A stretch of DNA of 33,994 nt. Source: Spirochaetota bacterium (GTDB lineage: Bacteria; Spirochaetota; UBA4802; UBA5550). A program made the position numbers and the translations under genes. The notes beneath the pieces are model-generated. The model did not search any database. It saw only the letters and a program-made list of their open reading frames with translations, and was not told the origin of the DNA. Location of the stretch: NCBI GenBank assembly GCA_022709405.1, contig JAKLIV010000023.1, positions 1 to 33,994 of the forward strand. Reading direction: 5' to 3'. Below are positions 24,578-32,282 of this stretch, piece by piece (position 1 is the first letter of the stretch; each line of letters opens with the position of its first letter).

Positions 24578-25186
24578 ATGAATAAAAAAACAGTATCCTT
24601 TCTCGCCTCCGGCAGGGGGTCGAATTTCACCGTGGTAGCGAAAAAAATAATCGAAGGCGACATCAAGGCCAGGCTCGGGATACTGATTTCAGACAAGGAG
24701 TCGGCGAAGGCCCTGGAGATCGCCGGGGATTTCGGCATGAAGTCCTATCACGTGAATCCGCGGAATTATCCCGGCAGGCAGGAGCACGAGGAGGCGATGG
24801 TCAGGCTGCTTACCGATGCGGGGACCGACCTGATCGTGGCCGCCGGCTACATGAGAATAATGACGCCGTACATCATCGGCAGGTTCCGGAACCGGATTAT
24901 CAATATCCACCCGGCCCTGCTCCCGTCTTTTCCGGGGGTCCACGGCCAGAAGCAGGCGTTCGATTACGGCGTGAAGGTTTCGGGCTGCACCGTTCATTTC
25001 ATCGACGAGGGAACCGATACCGGCCCGATCATCATGCAAGCCGCGGTCCCGGTGCTCGAGGACGATACCGAGGACACGCTTTCCGCGAGGATACTCAGGG
25101 AGGAACACCGCATCCTCCCTGAATCGGTGAGGCTCTTCTGCGAGGACAGGCTCAAGGTCAGCGGAAGGAAAGTGAAAATAATATAG
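24578..25186 (+). CDS. purN: Phosphoribosylglycinamide formyltransferase (GAR transformylase)
   Basis: A 202-residue PurN that adds a formyl group from 10-formyl-tetrahydrofolate to GAR in purine synthesis. The LASGRGSNF phosphate loop is present. Catalytic Asn109, His111 and Asp147 (NIHPALLPSFPG and GTDTGP) have the same spacing as Asn106/His108/Asp144 of the E. coli enzyme. The ATG at 24578 follows a GGGAAG ribosome-binding site 13 bases after the upstream stop. Last gene of the operon with moeA and the PP-loop ATPase. Confidence 0.95.
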   Translation: MNKKTVSFLASGRGSNFTVVAKKIIEGDIKARLGILISDKESAKALEIAGDFGMKSYHVNPRNYPGRQEHEEAMVRLLTDAGTDLIVAAGYMRIMTPYIIGRFRNRIINIHPALLPSFPGVHGQKQAFDYGVKVSGCTVHFIDEGTDTGPIIMQAAVPVLEDDTEDTLSARILREEHRILPESVRLFCEDRLKVSGRKVKII

Positions 25187-25189
25187 TGC

Positions 25190-25588
25190 CTATTTTCTTT
25201 CGAATTTTTCCCTGAGTCCCTTGTCGCGTATCTGGAACCAGATTTCTATCTCGTCAGCGCCTGTTCGGGGATTGATGACCCTGCCGTTTTCCAGCGGTTT
25301 CTTGAACTCATCCTGGATCATGGTTATATCGGTATACCTGCTGTTGTTGAGCATGCGGACATTGACGATATCCTTGAGTATCTGGTGTCGGGCCCTGTTG
25401 ACCGCTTCATCGAGGCTGGCTCCCGATACGTGCACGGTGTATGTGTCTCCGTCGGACCAACCCGGCGTTGGACGGCTTTCCGCAACGGAAGCATCCGGCT
25501 TCTGTACCGCTTCGGTGGTGGCTTTTTTTTCGGCTGACGAGCATGAGAAGAGAACCAACACTGTTAAAATTACCGGTATCCGTTTCAT
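25190..25588 (-). CDS. LPP20-like lipoprotein
   Basis: A 132-residue lipoprotein with a signal peptide ending in a relaxed lipobox (VLFSC; Cys16). After a linker, the mature part (GWSDGDTYTVHVSG, ASLDEAVNRARHQILKDIV) has the same layout as the two lipoproteins at 26483 and 27102, all likely LPP20-type: a GWxDxDTF block, a glycine turn, and an alpha helix with alternating Ala/Arg. A perfect AAGGAGA ribosome-binding site lies ahead of the ATG. The gene converges on purN with a three-base gap. The function is unknown beyond cell-envelope location. Confidence 0.75.
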   Translation of the reverse strand: MKRIPVILTVLVLFSCSSAEKKATTEAVQKPDASVAESRPTPGWSDGDTYTVHVSGASLDEAVNRARHQILKDIVNVRMLNNSRYTDITMIQDEFKKPLENGRVINPRTGADEIEIWFQIRDKGLREKFERK

Positions 25589-25798
25589 CGTTGTCTCCTT
25601 ATATCTTAAGCCGAAGTTCGGCCCGAATTTTATCCGTCCCGATCAAAGACCGGTATCTTGTCTGATGCATACTACTACTTGTTCCGCCGGGCGTTCAAGC
25701 AATAAATTGTATGACTTAGTCGAATATTTACGATTGCCCGCTTTCATTCAGTCAAAATTAATGAAAAGAGTGATTTTTGGATGCGCCAATAATTGTAT

Positions 25799-25826
25799 TT
25801 GACAATTAGTCGTGATATACTATCAT
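25799..25826 (+). promoter_or_regulatory. Candidate promoter of the membrane protein gene
   Basis: TTGACA at 25799-25804, a 16-base spacer and TATCAT at 25821-25826 form a plausible sigma-70-type promoter. A second TATACT (25816-25821) would give too short a spacer. A GGAG ribosome-binding site follows before the ATG at 25857. The rest of the 268-base gap shows nothing notable. Confidence 0.5.
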
Positions 25827-25856
25827 TCAGACTAAACAGGAAGCCGGAGATAATTT

Positions 25857-26390
25857 ATGCTGTTCAATATCACCATAATATATATAGTTTTTATTTTCAT
25901 AATCGTCGCAGCCAGTTATTATATAGACCTGTTCATGAAAAAAGACGAGTTTACCAAGGACGACATTAAAAGCCTGATGCCCCACTTCAATGCGATGTGG
26001 TCCCTGTATTCTCAAAAATATCCGCCAATCACGTTTCTTGTGGTTTTTATCGTCAGCTCGTTCCTCAGTATTCTCCTGACGCTGTCAACCTCAAACATCA
26101 TAATGAATTCAGCGATCCTTTTCATCATGCTTTATTTCTTTCTGCCGGTCATTTCCAATAACATTGAAAAATCCAGGGTCATTGAATCCGATAATTATTC
26201 CGATTATGCAGCCAATATTATCGTCAAGTTCAATGATGTGATCGTTCTGGGATATGCCGCCGGATCCGGCGCCGCCCTCATATTCTCGTGGGGGGCTCTC
26301 AGGCATATCAGCTTTTTCTGGTTCATTATCAACCTGGTGATAGTGATCGTTCTGGCGGAGATTAAAATCCGTCAAATAAATCTGCAGTAA
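25857..26390 (+). CDS. Four-helix integral membrane protein, unknown function
   Basis: A 177-residue, strongly hydrophobic protein with about four membrane helices: residues 3-24, a central pair about 58-77 and 83-99, and about 147-170, with a possible further weak helix at about 130-145. The soluble loops (MKKDEFTKDD, EKSRVIESDNYSDYA) are charged. No family motif was recognised. It has its own plausible promoter and good ribosome-binding site, and sits between the lipoprotein on the other strand and two further lipoproteins downstream. Confidence 0.7.
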   Translation: MLFNITIIYIVFIFIIVAASYYIDLFMKKDEFTKDDIKSLMPHFNAMWSLYSQKYPPITFLVVFIVSSFLSILLTLSTSNIIMNSAILFIMLYFFLPVISNNIEKSRVIESDNYSDYAANIIVKFNDVIVLGYAAGSGAALIFSWGALRHISFFWFIINLVIVIVLAEIKIRQINLQ

Positions 26391-26482
26391 TAAATCCATG
26401 ATTTGAATGCGTCGTGATTTTCTTTGTTTTCTGTTGACTTTCTCTGTCGGTGCGACAACTATAGTTAGTGGTGAGTTTTCGG

Positions 26483-26974
26483 ATGTTTATTGTGAGCAAC
26501 AACGATAAATACACGGATTGTAGAGGGACCGGCTTATTCCTGTTTCTGCTTGTGTTCTGCCTGTCGTGCGCCGGTACTTCCGTCGGCACCGATACCGGTC
26601 CTGATTCGAAGAACACCGGATGGATTGATGACAGCACCTTTGTGGTCACGACCATCGGCAAGCCGGTGCGCAAGTATACCGACATAAAGGAAAGAAGAAA
26701 CAGCGCCAGGAGGGCCGCGATAATCAACGCGCAGTTCAGGATATTGAAGCGGTTCAAGAAGTTCAGCGTGGGCGAGGGGAAAAAGACGGCTGTGTCTCCC
26801 GAAATCAGGGCCGGCCAGGCGGCAAAGATCAATTCGATCATTAAAAGCGGCAAGGTGCAGAGCGAGCAATTCGATAAAATGGATAATTGTGAAATCTTTT
26901 ATAAAGTCAGGTTTAAGAATCTCAAGCAATTCATTTCCGAGGCGGATCTTACCTCAATTGACGTGATCAATTAA
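26483..26974 (+). CDS. LPP20-like lipoprotein, second copy
   Basis: A 163-residue lipoprotein. Signal peptide residues 16-28 end in a relaxed lipobox (FCLSC; Cys29). The mature part carries GWIDDSTFVVTTIGKP and RRNSARRAAIINAQFRILKRF, the same pattern as the third copy at 27102 (GWLDDNTFLMAGMG, MAKEAAIIDAQVKIIEKF). The frame also opens at a GTG at 26468. The ATG at 26483 is preferred because a GGTGAG element lies about eight bases ahead of it. Probably not co-transcribed with the membrane protein, as there are 92 bases between them. Confidence 0.75.
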   Translation: MFIVSNNDKYTDCRGTGLFLFLLVFCLSCAGTSVGTDTGPDSKNTGWIDDSTFVVTTIGKPVRKYTDIKERRNSARRAAIINAQFRILKRFKKFSVGEGKKTAVSPEIRAGQAAKINSIIKSGKVQSEQFDKMDNCEIFYKVRFKNLKQFISEADLTSIDVIN

Positions 26975-26989
26975 TAATTGAAACTTTAT

Positions 26990-27018
26990 TTGACCTTATA
27001 TATTTTATTGTCTATGCT
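26990..27018 (+). promoter_or_regulatory. Candidate promoter of third lipoprotein gene
   Basis: TTGACC at 26990-26995, 17 bases and TATGCT at 27013-27018 form a plausible sigma-70-type promoter. Downstream lies a perfect 12-base palindrome, TCCCCGCGGGGA (27063-27074), in the predicted leader of the mRNA, then a strong GAAGGAGG ribosome-binding site. Confidence 0.5.
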
Positions 27019-27101
27019 TGGTGCCTGGTCTTTGCTTTGCAGTTTTTTACAGCATTCATTTATCCCCGCGGGGACAATTTGTTTGAAGGAGGATTATTGA
27101 A

Positions 27102-27581
27102 ATGAAAAAGGTCATTATATTCGCACTGGTATCGATACTGTCGTTTGCCGTTGTTTCATGCAGCAAGAAAGTCGGCGGCGGCATTATTAAAAACAGCGAA
27201 AGAGGGGCCATGATGGAAGGCTGGCTTGACGATAACACGTTCCTTATGGCCGGCATGGGCGCCGCTCCGGTTGAAGAAACCGATCCGTTTGTCCGCAAGG
27301 CGATGGCGAAAGAGGCGGCGATAATTGATGCGCAGGTCAAGATTATCGAAAAATTCGTCGGTGCGAAGGTCAAGGGCGCTGCCGGAGTGAAGAATTTCAG
27401 GCTTACCGGATTCGCCGCAGCCAAGGAGATCGAAGGAGCGATCAGGGGCGCGACGGTTTACGAGGACAGGGTTGAATGGGACAAGGAAACCCAGGATTGT
27501 GTTGCTGTCATAAAAGTCGAGGCCCGCGGGTTGAAAAAGAAAGTGGAATCGTCTGATATCAAGTCAACTGAGACCAGATAA
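27102..27581 (+). CDS. LPP20-like lipoprotein, third copy
   Basis: A 159-residue lipoprotein with a signal peptide and a relaxed lipobox (AVVSC; Cys20) followed by SKKVGGG. The mature part shares with the second copy a GWLDDNTF block, an Ala/Glu-rich helix, and a C-terminal strand motif (DCVAVIKVEARGLKK versus NCEIFYKVRFKNLKQ). The three genes look like diverged paralogues. It has its own promoter and the strongest ribosome-binding site of the three. It ends 20 bases before the bidirectional terminator shared with the 5S gene. Confidence 0.8.
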   Translation: MKKVIIFALVSILSFAVVSCSKKVGGGIIKNSERGAMMEGWLDDNTFLMAGMGAAPVEETDPFVRKAMAKEAAIIDAQVKIIEKFVGAKVKGAAGVKNFRLTGFAAAKEIEGAIRGATVYEDRVEWDKETQDCVAVIKVEARGLKKKVESSDIKSTETR

Positions 27582-27602
27582 TGATAACCCGATAGAAGCA
27601 TA

Positions 27603-27632
27603 AAAAAAGCACCTTGCAAAAGGTGCTTTTTT
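27603..27632. terminator. Bidirectional rho-independent terminator
   Basis: AAGCACCTT and AAGGTGCTT pair around a GCAA tetraloop, extended by an A-run on the left and a T-run on the right. The stem therefore terminates transcripts on both strands: the lipoprotein gene from the left and the 5S rRNA gene from the right. Confidence 0.85.
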
Positions 27633-27657
27633 ATTTTTAATTATTTTATGATAGCAG

Positions 27658-27773
<116 letters not shown>

Positions 27774-27826
27774 ATTACAATAAAATCCATGCCTCAATAA
27801 TTGTCAAGAAAAATCAGAAAAAATTT

Positions 27827-28666
27827 TTAATTTAAAATTTTTTTCCGGGCTTTGAAAAGATAATCGATGGCCGAATCAGTATCTCCTTTAAGCAGGTGGC
27901 ACAGGCTCAACGATATGAGGCTGGTGCTGTCGGTTTCAGGTTTTTCTTTCAATGAATTGATCTTTTCATCCATGGTCCCGTAACGGTCCGTGTAAATCTC
28001 CACGGGGACTGATTTTATGAATTCATCAAATACCCGGTAGCCGTCCTTGCAGCTTTTCAGGGTCTTCAGTTCCTTTGCGGATTCGGAAATATGGCCGGTC
28101 TTAAAAAGAATATCTGATTTGAGCCTGCGGATTATGTGGTTTTCGGAATTGATGCAGAGTATTCTGTTCAGCAGCGTGACGGCATCATCGTATTTTTTCA
28201 AGTTATAATATATGATGGCCAGGGCGGTCAGCGCGATCCTGTTGTTCGGAGAGGAGTTTAGGACATGTATAAAATTGGCTTCAGCCGCTTTAATGTTGTT
28301 CATCCTGCTGTAGCAGAGCCCCATGACTAGATTTGACAGGATGAACCCGGGATTGAGGCTTCGGGATTTTTCCAGGTTAAATATCGCATTTTTATATTCA
28401 CCCCGGGTATAATGTATCGTTCCGATATTGAAAGAGGTCAGGTAGTCGGTGCCGAGTTCCTGGGCGACGCTGTAGCACTTCATGGCGTTTTCATATTTTT
28501 TCATTCGGGCGTACAGTGACCCGAGGTTCAGGTATGCCTGACGGAAATTTCTGTCTTCGCTGATGATTTCGGTGTATGCGCTCAGCGCGTTCGCAAACTG
28601 ACCCTGTCGTTCCATTGACAGCGCCATGTTGAATTTCTCATTTAAAGTCATCGTATAATCATCCAT
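27827..28666 (-). CDS. Tetratricopeptide repeat protein
   Basis: A 279-residue protein with no signal peptide and at least four TPR units, seen as pairs of helices with the W/L-G-Y-A-F-P pattern (QAYLNLGSLYARMKKYENAMKCYSVAQEL, LNPGFILSNLVMGLCYSRMNN). TPRs are protein-binding scaffolds. The frame opens at a TTG at 28714 inside the diguanylate cyclase gene, but the ATG at 28666, preceded by GGCAGGG, is preferred and leaves a 31-base gap to that gene. It is probably translated from the same message as the cyclase and may assist it or localise it. The 5S rRNA gene lies downstream on the same strand. Confidence 0.85.
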   Translation of the reverse strand: MDDYTMTLNEKFNMALSMERQGQFANALSAYTEIISEDRNFRQAYLNLGSLYARMKKYENAMKCYSVAQELGTDYLTSFNIGTIHYTRGEYKNAIFNLEKSRSLNPGFILSNLVMGLCYSRMNNIKAAEANFIHVLNSSPNNRIALTALAIIYYNLKKYDDAVTLLNRILCINSENHIIRRLKSDILFKTGHISESAKELKTLKSCKDGYRVFDEFIKSVPVEIYTDRYGTMDEKINSLKEKPETDSTSLISLSLCHLLKGDTDSAIDYLFKARKKILN

Positions 28667-28697
28667 ACGCAACCCTGCCTGATTGTCCAGCCATATA

Positions 28698-29783
28698 TCA
28701 TTTGTAAGCGGCAACCCGGTTTCTTCCGGCGTTTTTTGCCCTGTACAGGGCCGTATCCGCCCTGGAAATCAGGTCGCTTTTATCTTTGTCTCTTTCGGGA
28801 TCGTACTGGGCTATCCCGAGGCTGATTGTCACATGAAGCGGGTCATTCTGGCCAGTGAATTCGTGGGCCTCCACTTCTTTCCTGAGCCTCGAGGCCACTC
28901 CGATAGCATCGGCCAGGGCCGTTTCCGGAAGTATTATGGCGAACTCTTCGCCCCCGTACCGGGCAGGGATGTCGATGCTCCGGATGCTTTGCCTGAAAAT
29001 CGCCGCGACTTCTTTCAGTACGATATCGCCCTGCTGGTGCCCGTACCGGTCGTTGAATTTCTTAAAATGATCGATATCGGACATGATCAAAGACATGGGA
29101 GTGTTGGTCCTCTTGCATCTCTTTATCGCTTCAAGGAGGCGTTCCTGAAAATAGTGATGAATGTACAGCCTGGTCATTCTGTCCAGGGTCGCCATCAGGT
29201 AGAGGCGGGAATTCTCGACAGCAATGGCCGCGAACTTGCCCAGATCGACCAGGAATTCCTTTTCGGATTCGGAATATTCTTCACCGGTCATCTTTTTCCC
29301 CAGCACGATTATCCCGTTGACTGCATTTTTCGATTTCATCGGCACGATCAGGTCGGGAGTCAGGATTTCGAGCTTGTCGCAGTCAATGACCAGCGAAGGG
29401 GTGGATTTCAACTGCCCGAATGGCCGTGGATCCGGGTTTTTTGCAAGATACCTCAGCAGCGAGGAATTTTCATTGAGAATGATTTTCCTATCGGGGAAAG
29501 ATTCATCGTATCCCTTTGACATGTGGATGTAGTAATTCGGCTCGTCTATATCGACCTGGAGCAGAATCGCCACCCGGTCCACGAACATCTGCCCCATGCA
29601 GCTGAACAGGATCGATTCCACAAGGCTCTGGAAATTGAGGTTTGATGAAAGGCTGATCCCGAGACTGATAAGATTTTTCAGATCGTATATTTTGCGTTCA
29701 TGAAGGGCGATCCGCTTTTCATACATGTCGAGATTGCCCTTGATTTTCGTCGATTTTTCGCTTTGTACTGTCTGGCTGTTCAT
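28698..29783 (-). CDS. Diguanylate cyclase with GAF domain
   Basis: A 361-residue cytoplasmic protein. Residues about 20-45 are a short coiled coil, about 45-195 a GAF-type sensor domain (VDRVAILLQV, PMKSKNAVNGIIVLG) and about 195-361 a complete GGDEF domain. Asp236 in SDIDHFKKFND binds metal, the signature is GGEEF at residues 277-281, and the RxxD product-inhibition site (RSID, residues 268-271) lies five residues ahead. It should therefore make c-di-GMP and be inhibited by it. It contrasts with the degenerate GGDEF protein at 7014. No strong ribosome-binding site was found ahead of the ATG. Confidence 0.93.
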   Translation of the reverse strand: MNSQTVQSEKSTKIKGNLDMYEKRIALHERKIYDLKNLISLGISLSSNLNFQSLVESILFSCMGQMFVDRVAILLQVDIDEPNYYIHMSKGYDESFPDRKIILNENSSLLRYLAKNPDPRPFGQLKSTPSLVIDCDKLEILTPDLIVPMKSKNAVNGIIVLGKKMTGEEYSESEKEFLVDLGKFAAIAVENSRLYLMATLDRMTRLYIHHYFQERLLEAIKRCKRTNTPMSLIMSDIDHFKKFNDRYGHQQGDIVLKEVAAIFRQSIRSIDIPARYGGEEFAIILPETALADAIGVASRLRKEVEAHEFTGQNDPLHVTISLGIAQYDPERDKDKSDLISRADTALYRAKNAGRNRVAAYK

Positions 29784-29920
29784 CAGGTGTTCCGGTGAGA
29801 CCTGTTTCTATATCTATATTATCGGTTCAGAACCCTTTTTTTCAATTAATTTTGGTCATAGTGCCCGATATCCGCGGTTGAACTTATCATCAAATAAAAA
29901 ATAAAATATGTCTGCTTGTC

Positions 29921-29996
29921 TTGACAACCTGCCGCCATGGGTGCGATAGTAGCATTAATTCGCCGATCAGGAAACGAAACCTGATATTATAATCAG
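29921..29996 (+). promoter_or_regulatory. dut promoter and alternative hairpins in its leader
   Basis: TTGACA at 29921-29926, 18 bases and GATAGT at 29945-29950 form a plausible promoter. ATCAGG (29966-29971) and CCTGAT (29980-29985) can form a hairpin, and CTGAT (29981-29985) can instead pair with ATCAG (29992-29996). The second ends one base before the ATG of dut and would sequester the start region. Confidence 0.4.
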
Positions 29997-30431
29997 ATGA
30001 TACCGGTCAAAATTCGATTGTCAGCAGGGGCGAGGGAGCCCGAATATCAAACATCCGGCTCGGCGGGGGCCGACCTGTACGCCTGCCTTGAAGCCCCGAT
30101 AGTGATCGATCCGGGTAAAACCGTGCTCGTCCCCACCGGAATTTTCGTCGAGATCCCGGAGGGTTACGAGGCCCAGATCAGGCCCAGGAGCGGCCTTGCC
30201 CTGAACCACGGCATCACGCTTCTCAACTCGCCGGGAACGATCGATTCCGATTACCGCGGCGAAGTGCAGATAATCACGACAAACCTGGGGAGCGAGCCTT
30301 TTGTCGTGCGCCATGGCATGAGGATAGCCCAGATGGTTTTCAGCAAGGTTTACCGCGGCCATTTTATCCAGACCGGCGATTTATGTGAAACAGAGAGGGA
30401 CCGCGGCGGTTTCGGTCACTCGGGGGTATGA
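29997..30431 (+). CDS. dut: Deoxyuridine 5'-triphosphate nucleotidohydrolase
   Basis: A 144-residue trimeric-type dUTPase that hydrolyses dUTP to dUMP, keeping uracil out of DNA and supplying dTMP synthesis. All five motifs can be traced: SAGADLYA, RPRSGLALNHGI, NSPGTIDSDYRGEV, RIAQMV and the GGFGHSGV tail. The last is slightly unusual in ending in HSGV rather than the common STG. There is no Shine-Dalgarno ahead of the ATG. Its stop overlaps the ATG of the RNase J gene (ATGA), so the two are translationally coupled. Confidence 0.95.
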   Translation: MIPVKIRLSAGAREPEYQTSGSAGADLYACLEAPIVIDPGKTVLVPTGIFVEIPEGYEAQIRPRSGLALNHGITLLNSPGTIDSDYRGEVQIITTNLGSEPFVVRHGMRIAQMVFSKVYRGHFIQTGDLCETERDRGGFGHSGV

Positions 30432-32092
30432 TGAAGGACAAAGAGACTGAAAGTGCAATCAAAATAATCCCGCTGGGCGGCCTGGGGGCCGTAGGGAAAA
30501 ACATAACCCTTTTCGAGTACAGGGGCGACATCATCATTGTCGATTGCGGGATAATGTTTCCCGGCGACGAAATGCCCGGCATCGATTTCATCATTCCGGA
30601 TTTTTCATATATCATCAAGCATAAGGACAGGGTCAGGGGTATAGTCATAACCCACGGCCATGAGGACCATATCGGCGCGGTGCCGTTTCTCCTTCAGGAG
30701 ATCAGCGCCCCGATCTATGCGACAAAGCTGACCATCGGCCTCATACAGAGCCGGCTTCAGGAACGCCCGCCCGCAACGGAGCCCGAGTTCATCGAGATCC
30801 TTCCGCGCGACAAGGTGCATATCGGCAATTTTTTCATCGAGTTCATACGGGTCAACCATTCGATAATCGACGGCGTGGCGCTCGCGATCCAGACCGATAT
30901 CGGGACAATCATCCATACCGGGGATTTCAAGATCGATTTTTCACCGGTCGATACCATGGTGACCGACCTGGCCCGCTTCGCCGAATACGGTGAGCAGGGA
31001 GTGCTTCTCCTGATGGCCGACAGCACCAACGCCGAAAGGAGCGGCTATACCCCGTCCGAATCCCTCCTGAGCCAGAAGCTGTCCGAGATTTTCGCGTCTG
31101 CGAAAGGACGCGTAATCGTCGCCACGTTCGCCTCCAATATCCACCGCATACAGCAGGTCATGGACGTGGCCCAGAAATACAACAGGAAGGTCGTGCTGTC
31201 GGGCCTCACCATGATGAAGAACGTCGAGATAGCCAATTCGCTCGGCTACCTGAACTTCAAGAAAGACCTCGTCATAGACGTGGGCAAGGCAGGGGCCCTT
31301 CCGGACAAGAAGCTCGTGATAATCGGCACCGGCTCCCAGGGCGAGCCGATGTCGGCCCTGTACCGGATGGCCACCGGCACCCACCGGAATTTCCAGGCGG
31401 CGCGCGGCGATACCGTCATCATCACCGCGTCGGTCATCCCGGGGAACGAGCGCACCGTGACCATGGTGGTCAATTCTCTCATGAAGCTGGGCGCCGAAGT
31501 GTACCACGAACAGACGAAGGACATCCATGTTTCGGGCCACGCGTCCGCCGAAGAGCTGAAGCTCATGATCACCATCACGAAGCCGAGATACTTCATGCCC
31601 ATCCACGGCGAGTTCAAGCACCTCAAGGCCCATTCCGACATTGCAGAGTCGCTGAACATAAAATCCGCAAACATCATCATTCCCGAGAACGGCGATATAC
31701 TGGAGCTCTCGAAAAAGAACTTCAGGCGCATCGGCCGGATCAGCCTTTCGCGGATATACGTGGACGGCAACGATATCGGCAATATCGACAGCAGCCTGAT
31801 CAGGGAGCGGCAGATCATGTCTGCAGAGGGGGCCCTGTTCGTCAGCGCGGTGGTTTCCCAGGGGCTCCTGGTTTCGAAACCTGAAATATCCTCGCGGGGT
31901 TTTCTGGGAAACAGGGGGGAGGAAATCGCCGAGTCCCTTAAAAAAGACCTTGAAGAAAGGCTGCACAAGCACCTTGAATCCGGCCATTCGACCCAGGAAA
32001 TAAAGGCAAGCCTTAAAAAAAGCATGAAAAATTCGGTATTCAAGCTGACGCACCGTAATCCCCTGATCGTGATCCAGATTATCGAAGTTTAG
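30428..32092 (+). CDS. rnj: Ribonuclease J
   Basis: A 554-residue metallo-beta-lactamase/beta-CASP ribonuclease that degrades and matures RNA, with 5' exonuclease and endonuclease activity in well-studied homologues. The HGHEDH motif at 76-81, the HTGDFKID motif, beta-CASP motifs (ATFASNIHRIQQ, GTGSQGEPMSALYRMA), HVSGHASAEELK and PIHGEFKHL are all intact, and the C-terminal domain is full length. Starts within the stop of dut by a four-base overlap. Ends 190 bases before ftsK. Confidence 0.95.
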   Translation: MMKDKETESAIKIIPLGGLGAVGKNITLFEYRGDIIIVDCGIMFPGDEMPGIDFIIPDFSYIIKHKDRVRGIVITHGHEDHIGAVPFLLQEISAPIYATKLTIGLIQSRLQERPPATEPEFIEILPRDKVHIGNFFIEFIRVNHSIIDGVALAIQTDIGTIIHTGDFKIDFSPVDTMVTDLARFAEYGEQGVLLLMADSTNAERSGYTPSESLLSQKLSEIFASAKGRVIVATFASNIHRIQQVMDVAQKYNRKVVLSGLTMMKNVEIANSLGYLNFKKDLVIDVGKAGALPDKKLVIIGTGSQGEPMSALYRMATGTHRNFQAARGDTVIITASVIPGNERTVTMVVNSLMKLGAEVYHEQTKDIHVSGHASAEELKLMITITKPRYFMPIHGEFKHLKAHSDIAESLNIKSANIIIPENGDILELSKKNFRRIGRISLSRIYVDGNDIGNIDSSLIRERQIMSAEGALFVSAVVSQGLLVSKPEISSRGFLGNRGEEIAESLKKDLEERLHKHLESGHSTQEIKASLKKSMKNSVFKLTHRNPLIVIQIIEV

Positions 32093-32188
32093 GCCGTTTC
32101 CCGCGCGGCCGGAACCCTTTTCAGTCCATATCGCTAAAATAACAGGCCAGTTCAGCCGATAATTGAATGAAGCATGCCCTGCCGGGGG

Positions 32189-32211
32189 CCGGCGCGTTTT
32201 TCCGCGTCCGG
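32189..32211 (+). terminator. Weak hairpin after the RNase J gene
   Basis: CCGGCGCG and CGCGTCCGG pair with one bulged T around a TTTTTC loop, followed by GGTTTT. It lies 97 bases after the stop of the RNase J gene and might be a weak terminator. The remaining bases between 32093 and the FtsK start show no coding potential. Confidence 0.3.
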
Positions 32212-32282
32212 GGTTTTCATTTTCGCGATTGTCCGCCGATCGCCGCATGAGCAGGCATGCCGGGTTTTTCCAGGAGGGGCTC

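Noticed and set aside
26434-26465. TTGACT and TATAGT as a promoter of the second lipoprotein gene
   Set aside because: The spacer would be 20 bases, too long for a standard promoter; not listed as a feature.
30941-32248. 435-residue minus-strand frame opposite the RNase J gene
   Set aside because: Antisense to a fully conserved RNase J gene and without recognisable domain.
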